Source: Toxoplasma gondii ME49 (lineage: Eukaryota; Apicomplexa; Conoidasida; Eucoccidiorida; Sarcocystidae). Taken from it: DNA of 64,000 bases. The notes under the pieces are model-generated. The model had not been told where the DNA came from and searched no databases. It saw only the letters and a list, made by a program, of their open reading frames with translations. A program made the position numbers and the translations under genes. Location: assembly GCF_000006565.2 (NCBI RefSeq), contig NC_031473.1, forward strand, positions 3,078,134 through 3,142,133, given 5' to 3'. Below are positions 56,760 to 64,000 of this stretch, in pieces; position 1 is the stretch's first letter, and each line of letters begins with the position of its first letter.

Positions 56760-57805
56760 ACAGCAGTTAAGCAAACAACTGAAGCGTTAGAATGACTCCA
56801 CTTCCATTATCCTGCTGCTTCAATCTCCTGCTGGTCCAGCACGGAACCTCTCACGCCCTTCCATCTTTTGGGAGTCGTCTGATGTTCATTTCTGATAGCT
56901 GTAAAAGACTCTTTCTCTTAGCCAAAGAGGTTCGGCCCGTGCGCCCCTGGCAACGGATGTGGGCATTGTTTTTTCAGAGTCATGCGCTTGTGGTTGGATG
57001 CGATCGACAAACAACTCTGCATTGCGGCACTAGGAGTATCTTCAGCCGTCTATGTAACTTTGGCAAATGGTCTGCTCTTCGTTACTTCTGTTTTTATCCT
57101 GTTGCCGCCTGCCAGTTGCCGTTTGCCTGTGACAGTCCTTTCATGTCTCGCGAGCGAGACTACCGTCTTTCGAGAAACGTTTGTTCCTCCACAGTCCCGC
57201 AGAACTCTTCAGGCTACTCCGGGAGCATTTTGTGTCACCCGTCAATCGTGCACGTTCCTCCAGGCCAACTGCGAGAGTCTTTGCCTCCGAGTGTCTGTTC
57301 GTTTCTCTCTGTCTCACGTCTTACATTACTCGAAATTTATGGAGCTGTGGTGCAAGGGGACAAATTTCCCTAACCCTTCACCCAGCACTACACTGGAAGT
57401 TCTAAATGATTCAAGGCGACAGCGTGAGACGATATATATTTTCATATCCATAAGTGCACGTATGCATATAATTTCCTGCCGCAATGCACTAAAGTGAGCC
57501 GTTCTTCGTCGCTGGCCTTTCTCTAGAGGCGTTCGCGACACATCGGTTGGTTTCCATCAAACGTTGCTGTGTTTACTGCCGTGTCCACGGTGTCGCAGTC
57601 AAGCGCAGTTTTCCGAAAGCGTTGTGCCTTTTAACGAAACAAAACAAGTCGGTGCAGCCGTTTACTGCTTGACACACCACGTCAGGCACACCTCCCTAGC
57701 GGGCGAAGTAGCAGTGCACTGAGGAGACCAGCATCTGTCACACGGAGAGGCAAGCGAGAGAGAGACAGAGTTGACTGGAGAAAGCCTGCGAGCTTTTGAG
57801 CTCGA
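56760..57805. other. convergent intergenic region
   Basis: 3' flanks of the RRL-motif gene and the ABC transporter gene. Overlapping plus-strand frames of 170-190 codons (56792-57497) follow the RRL gene but have no signal peptide, domain or credible start. They look like 3' UTR. Confidence 0.55.
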
Positions 57806-60800
57806 TCAGCGACGAAGCCGGACACAGTACGCCTGGTAAAAACAGGCGAACGTCTTCATGCCGACAGTCATTAAGCACAAAACTGGGACGTCCACAGACC
57901 AGAGCCACTGTGGCGGAGTCAGGGAGCTTCCCCCGAGGGTCCCAGCAAACCCGTAAGCCTTCAGAAGTTCTTCACAACTGGTGTATCCATATTTCGCTGC
58001 TTTTTCTGGAGTCTGGAAAACAGAGACAACAGGAGAATTCGCCTTGTTCAAAAGCGAACAACCCGCGCAGTCTGATGTCGGGGCTCTTGACCGTGTGGCA
58101 AGCACGCAGTGCGACGACGCGCGAAACGGAGAAAGTCACGGCAGGCATTCTGGATCTTATGTGAATTGGAAAACGCATCGAAACGAGAAGACTGCTTGTG
58201 GTGCGCCAGCTGCAGTGAAGCGAAGACAGCTAAAAGTCGAAACGACACAGACACTCCAGAGCTGACCACACACACACATACACACATCCACACACAAATG
58301 CCGTTTTTCCCGCCTTTCTGAGGTGTGCCCGCACTTACTCCGAAAAGATCTTGGTTCTCCCAGCAGAGGACAATCGCCACACCATCCATGAGGTAGTAGA
58401 AGGGCGAGAGGTACACCAGCCACGTGAGCCATGCAGGCATCGACCTGCAGAGGAAAAGGGGAAACTCTAGACACCGGCCTGTAAATGGAGAGCGAAGAAT
58501 CGCAGCTTCAAATCGTTGGCTCCATGGTCCACCCTTCCTGGTCCAGAAAGATGTCCTGCCTCTTTTCTTCTCTCTACCGCTGCACACTCTGTTGTTGTCT
58601 GGCTCTGAAAGATGCGCGTCTGGTCTCCGGACCATCGCGCAAATCCGACGGCGTTCTCGGTGCTCCTTCCTTCGCTTTCGTGTACACGATTGTGTCCGGT
58701 TCAGGCTCCCCCGTTTTGCCACTGCAGCTTCCTCTCTCACGTCTCTTTCTCCTCACTTGGGATTTGCGTTGTACCCATTCACAACGGAAGTCAACGCCAG
58801 CCAGCCGCCCGCGAAGGTGCTCGCCATAATGAAAGTGGCGCACATGGCAGCAGCGAGCTGCATGACGGCGTCCACCACCTAAAAAGAAAACGCACATGCC
58901 AGACTGCTTCTTTGAAGCGCTGTGAGTTCGCCTGTCCACAGAGAGTCCGGCAGTTTCGCGAACAGCTTCCTTAGTTCGTGGTCGGACTGCGGCAAACGCG
59001 TTCGAACGAGAGAAGAAATGGACAGAGGACGCGGGGGACGGGGAGACACGGTCCACGGTACTTCGAGAGAAAAAGACGATCCAGGGCAGCGTCAAGCACG
59101 AAGTCGCTCGACGCAGACAGGGGAAGACACGACGGAAGTCAGTCAGAAACTGGGACGTGAGGGCCGCACACCGAGGTCGGTGACTCAAGAGCCGATACAC
59201 CGCAAGAGGCGAACTCGTTACTCCACCTACACACACTTCACACCCAGCGAGATCAAGAAAGCCGAGACCTCTTCTTCACACTCGGCGTTCCTCCAGGAAG
59301 GGCGGTACTCAGGTTGACGGTCGTCCTCAGAGCCGTTTAACGGGATATGAAAGACATGTACAGGCGTTGCAGTGGAACCTGGAAAGGCCATGCCACCTGT
59401 CGAGCGTCACCTTTTTCTCGGACAACCGGATTCGCACGTAGGGAAACACACAGCCTTGGCAAACACACTGCAACAGACACCCATTTTCGGTAGACGTTGT
59501 CTGCAAGAAAATGCGTATCGACTTCATGTGTGAACCGACAGAGACCGAGAGAAAATCGAAAAGAAAAGGGGACCTCTGCTGAGCTGCAGGTACACCCTTT
59601 TTGTCTGCGCGTATGGTGGCTGTGGACTTTGTCCTTTTTTGGAAACGCTTGTTTCGACAGGCTTGCCGTTGAGTTCCTGCGAACGCAGGCTTTCAGATGT
59701 GCACTTCTTCCAAGAGAAAGAAATCGCAACGACGCGTTCCCTCCCCAGAAAAACGCACCCACACAAGCCAACATGCCTCCTCCTTAAGCGTCGGACCCTG
59801 AGTGTCTCTACGCCGAGACAGCACGGTGGCTAGCGCCTCGTTCGAGTCAGTGCAGTGGACATTCCGCTTCGGTCACGAACAAGGGAGACGAGAAGATACG
59901 TTCATGCACGTCACCTTGAAAGGAAGTTCCTCGTGAGCCTCTCCCAGGAAGCACAGGGAGGCGCTTACGAGAAGAAAAAGAATGAAGAGCAGAAAGACCA
60001 TCCCGAATTTGGAAAACGGAAAGGCGCAGCAGGGGAAGACCACGACGAAGACCAGAAGCGTCGCGCCCAGCAGCATCAGGAAGCCGGTGGTCATCTGCAG
60101 CGAGAAACGAAGGAAACACACAGGTTCAGGGACAGAGAGGCACGCGTTGTTCCGAGCCAACGGACGAGAGAGGAACGTCGGAACTGCAGAAGAGGCACCG
60201 GCGAAGCAGACGAAGCGACGCACTGTGGCAACTCGGCAAAAACAGAACAAAGCACGGGTCACCAAGAAGAAAGAGACGCTCGCTTTGCTGGTTTCAAGAA
60301 GCGCGTGGATGGCGAGAGGGATGGACAATGCGAAAACAGAGCCGACAGAGAGAGACAGACGCGTCGCGCAGAGACAGAAAGAAGAACATATGACGAACGA
60401 GGGCAGCTTGAGGAAGAAGAGAGGAGACAGGTGAAGTGCAGACGCCACAGACGACAGAGAAGATCGAGCTGTCGAAGAGAAAAAAGAAGAGGAAGACGGA
60501 CTTCAGACAGAAGGTACGGCCCCGCGGTGTAAAAGCCGTCGGAGGCCTCGTAGAGATAAGACACCTTCTTTTCGAGATACATCGCCATGTTCACCGCCGG
60601 GATGCTTGCCAGAGAAAGCGAAACCTGCAACACAAACAACGATGAGAAACGAGAAATCTACTCACGCGTTTCCACGACCTCGTCAACTGCCAGAATCCGA
60701 CATACCTCCAAAACATGCGCAGAGACGTCGACACACAAACGGACTCAGAGACAGAGACAAACATACACGCATATAGACACACTGGAACAATCAGACACCA

Positions 60801-63800
60801 ACAGACACACACGTACGTGTATATCGATCTCTACATATTCTCTACATGTATATATATATACATACAAATACACGAAAATGCATACATTTGTCCACCTGAA
60901 GCGAATACTTGCACTCGTTTGTATGCAGAGGGATGCACATACGTGTGTAGGAATTCCAGTGTATATGTGCAGATGCGCGAAAAATATATACACATATACA
61001 TATACATATATATATATATATAGGCATACAAATATACATACAAACATACGCGTACGTCTTTGTCCATTTGCATGTATATCTTTGTAGAAGATGGTGAATG
61101 TGGAGGCGTACCAAGAAGAAGACCGACAGGTGATACATGATGGCTTTTTCTTGGTAGACGTTGAAGAAGAGGACGGACGCGAGCATTGCAACGAGCAGGG
61201 CGTTGCATGCAACCATGAAGACAACATTTCGATCTCGCCACGCCAGCGTCACATTGCGACGCGTCAAAATCATGAACCGTCCGAAGAATCCCGGGAGTGG
61301 ATGCCTTGAGAAAAAGCAACGGAAAGAAACCAACGACAGAGCGACTGCGAAGAAGAGAGAAGAAGCGAAGCGGGGAAGAACAGCAGACAGAGACGGAAGC
61401 GAGAAGAGGCAGAACATCAGGGAGACGGAGAGGAGACGAGGGAAGGACAGGGGAAGCAAATGCGACGGACAAAGAAACCGAGAGAAAGGTGACAGAACAC
61501 AAGATGAGGAAGAAAGTAAAGAGGGAGAAAGACTGCAGCAAGCGCACTGCAAGATGCCAAGCAGACTGCAGACTTCTCCCGTCCTCAAGTTGGAAACTCG
61601 TGCTGCGTTTGTCCCTTTTCTAGCGCATCCCCACTCCCTCCCTGACAAGTCTTTCTTCCTATCTGTCTTTCCTTTGTATCTGTTTTCCTTTCCTCTTGTT
61701 CATCGAAGCCTTTGTGCGCGGCATTCCCTCGACCTTTCGCTCCGCGAGCGACCAGTCCCGAGAGAGAGAGAAACTGACATCGATCGAGGATCGTCGTGAA
61801 GTGCCGTCACGAGCGCGTGCATGCCTGCGAGAGACGCTGCTGTAGATTCTCTTCGACTGTTCGGCGTTTCGTCTTCTTCGTTTTCTTCCACAAGGTGTTC
61901 GCCTCTTTCCTCTTCGTCTGCCGCGTCGGCACCGTCGACCTCCTCCGCCAGCTCTTCTCGCTGTTGTCTCTGCGCGTCCTCCAGCAGGGAGCCCGAAGCC
62001 GCCGCCTCTGGGCGCGAGGAGACACCTGTCTCCGCTCTCGAGGCGTACGCGGTCGCGAGTTGCTCCACAGTCGCGTCGTGCGCGGTGAGCTCCATGTAAA
62101 ACTCTGCCGGATTCACGTAGGGTGGAAGAGGAAAGCCTGGGAAGGCAGACGAACGCGAAAGACGTCGTGTGGAGACGAGGGCAGACGACGAGAAGAGCAC
62201 CTGCGTCACCACTCGGTCGGGGATTGTCTGTCCGCGAAGGCACTGCGAGCTCGCGCGAGACAGATAGCCTTGAACGACGACTCTTACCTAGGGCAGAGAA
62301 GTATGCTTCCATCTGGGACCGTGGGCCGTTGTACAGACACCGGCCTTGTGCGAGGAGAATAACCTCGTCGAAAAGCTCAAAGACTTCCACACGCGGCTGG
62401 TGGATAACGATGAGGAAGGTGACGCGACAGGCCTTCGCCACTTCCCTGATGCCAAGCATCAGCGCCTCTGCGTCCGTCGAGCTCAGGCCTGAATTAGACA
62501 AAAAACAAGTTGAAACTGGGGACAGCCGCATGTCGACGACTCTCTAGCGAGTCGAGACGTCTCCGAAAACGCGCCGGAAGAATCCTTGAAGAAGACGCAT
62601 CCCGCCTAATTCGCACTCAGTTCTCGACGGAAGGCTTCGCTGGGACTTCCCGAGTACGCCTTCTCCACCGCTCTGTTGGTTGCTGTGTGAGCGTACTTCC
62701 TCCACGCATTCTTTCGAAAACGCGCATGCGCAGTTCTTCTGTCGGACTCTCAGACACCTCCTGTTGACCGTGCTTCTTTGCTGAGCAGTTCTTCACCGTC
62801 TCGTTTCTCGCCGGAGACTCCGGCTTCCTCTGGGAACGCAGCTCACCTGAAGTCGGTTCGTCGCAAAAGGCGAGACTCGCGTTGGTGACCAATGCGCGGC
62901 CGATGACGAGACGACGCTTCTGGCCTCCGGAGATGCCCCGAACGACGGTGTTTCCAACGCGCTGAACGACCGGGAACGTAGGGAGAACGCTGCAGTGTGG
63001 ATACTCCCCGGGACTCGAACGGTGCGAAACACAGAGGAGAAACCGTGTGGAGTTTGTGGTGCAGAAACCGGAAGACCGCAAACAACTGAAAAAAGACGAC
63101 GAGAAGACACCTGGAATGAAGAAAGTGGAAACGTCACGAAAACAGGAGAAACCCCCCGAACTTGCGCAACATCTCCGCGCCACTCCATGGCAAATCCAAA
63201 CACTTAGCCTACCCCCGTCTTTTCGAGATCTCACTTTTACCTTCCGATCTTCCTCTGTCCACACTCACTCATCTCGCTCCATCTATGTGAATATATATAT
63301 ATATATATATGTACATACATACAAATCGCTCTCCCTTTCACTATTATATATATATATATATACATTTAGAGAGAGAAGGAAGCATTGACGCAGATAGAGA
63401 GTCTCTAGAGAAAGAAAATCGCTGAAACGCCAGGGTAGAGAAAGTGAAAATGGCGCCTCTGTGGACGAGAACGACTTCGGGAGAAGCACAAGCAAGACGC
63501 GCGCGCATGGATATAAGTTCAAGGATGTGCATCCGAGCAGAGCGCGTCGAGAGCCACGGAGTTGAAAGCATTCCTTTTTGTCTTTGTCCAGTTCCTTTTC
63601 TCTTTCTCTCTCCCTTTTCTTGCTCGCACCAACTCGAGCGAGGCGCACCACGAAAAACCTGCGTCACATCGACAGCCACTGGCGCATCTTCTCGAGGACT
63701 CAGGACGAACGAGACCTCGAAGAAAGTGGAAACCTTACTTGAGTAGCAACGCGCTCAAGACCGAGAAAAGAAAGAGTTGCGTCCACCAGCCTCTTCTGAT

Positions 63801-63882
63801 CCTCCTTCGAACGACCCGACTTCAGAGCCGCAGCGAAAGCCAGCACTTCCCGAACCTCTTCGTTTCCATTGAAAATGTTTTC
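57806..63882 (-). CDS. ABCG: ABC transporter subfamily G (half transporter), N-terminus outside window
   Basis: Ten exons in phase give the last 597 residues: 63739-63882, 62847-62961, 62288-62488, 61734-62136, 61112-61304, 60502-60624, 59915-60094, 58757-58878, 58339-58444, 57806-58012. The layout is nucleotide-binding domain first, then the membrane domain, as in the White/ABCG group, which exports lipids, sterols and drugs using ATP. Visible motifs: signature ISGGQKRRLVIGRAL, Walker B FCDEPTSG joined across an intron to LSSTDAEAL, H-loop LIVIHQPR, and PLPPYVNPAEFYMEL at the end of the NBD. The membrane part includes GYNANPK joined to SMPAWLTWLVYLSPFYYLMDG, a typical ABCG C-terminal signature. 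Walker A and the start lie beyond the right edge. An acidic linker of about 110 residues separates the two domains. The donor at 60502 (GTCCGT) is the weakest site. The substrate is unknown. Confidence 0.94.
60984..61022. repeat. interrupted (TA)n tract in ABCG intron
   Basis: TA-rich run between the exons at 60502-60624 and 61112-61304. Confidence 0.88.
63291..63362. repeat. two (TA)n tracts in ABCG intron
   Basis: TA runs at 63291-63312 and 63344-63362, in the intron upstream of the exon starting at 62961. Confidence 0.88.
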
Positions 63883-63970
63883 CTACAGAAACAGCAAACT
63901 CATACGAAAACGTATGCCTCCATACCTCTCTACACAAATGTATACTTGTCATTCTACTCTCACATACAGA

Positions 63971-64000
63971 GATATACATATATATATATATATTTATATG
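63971..64000. repeat. (TA)n tract at window edge
   Basis: TA run in the ABCG intron left of the first exon visible in the window. It may continue past the edge. Confidence 0.85.

Overview
The window looks like nuclear DNA of a coccidian apicomplexan close to Toxoplasma, Neospora or Hammondia. The evidence is a ten-EGF microneme protein with the MIC8 layout, a secreted protein with a Toxoplasma-type export motif, GT-AG introns of mostly 150-600 bases, long (TA)n tracts in introns and gaps, and a nuclear scrap of apicomplexan cytochrome b. I cannot name the species from this sequence alone. Gene models were built by reading splice sites by hand and checking that every exon joins in phase.

Layout. 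1-3.4 kb: no gene recognised. 3.4-5.7 kb (-): MIC8-like microneme protein. 5.7-14.8 kb: long stretch without a supportable gene. 14.8-17.3 kb (+): two-exon serine-rich protein of unknown function. 18.3-18.5 kb: nuclear mitochondrial fragment (cob). 19.8-27.3 kb (-): 2-oxoglutarate dehydrogenase E1, 11 exons. 31.3-37.7 kb (-): RTF1, a Paf1-complex subunit, 8 exons. 40.0-42.8 kb (+): rhomboid protease with a very long serine-rich leader. 45.2-48.5 kb (+): HEMK2/N6AMT1-type methyltransferase. 50.6-53.4 kb (-): four-exon membrane-targeted or secreted protein with a ten-residue acidic repeat. 56.3-56.8 kb (+): small single-exon secreted protein with an RRL export motif. 57.8 kb to beyond the right edge (-): ABC transporter of subfamily G, missing its N-terminal end (Walker A lies outside).

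The genes do not form one pathway. Housekeeping genes (mitochondrial TCA cycle, transcription elongation, translation-termination-factor methylation, a membrane protease, a transporter) alternate with invasion or host-interface genes. The stretch of about 48.5-57.8 kb differs in texture: it has no (TA)n tracts and carries two lineage-type secreted proteins. It is the most accessory-looking part of the window. I saw no CRISPR array, insertion sequence, rRNA or tRNA gene.
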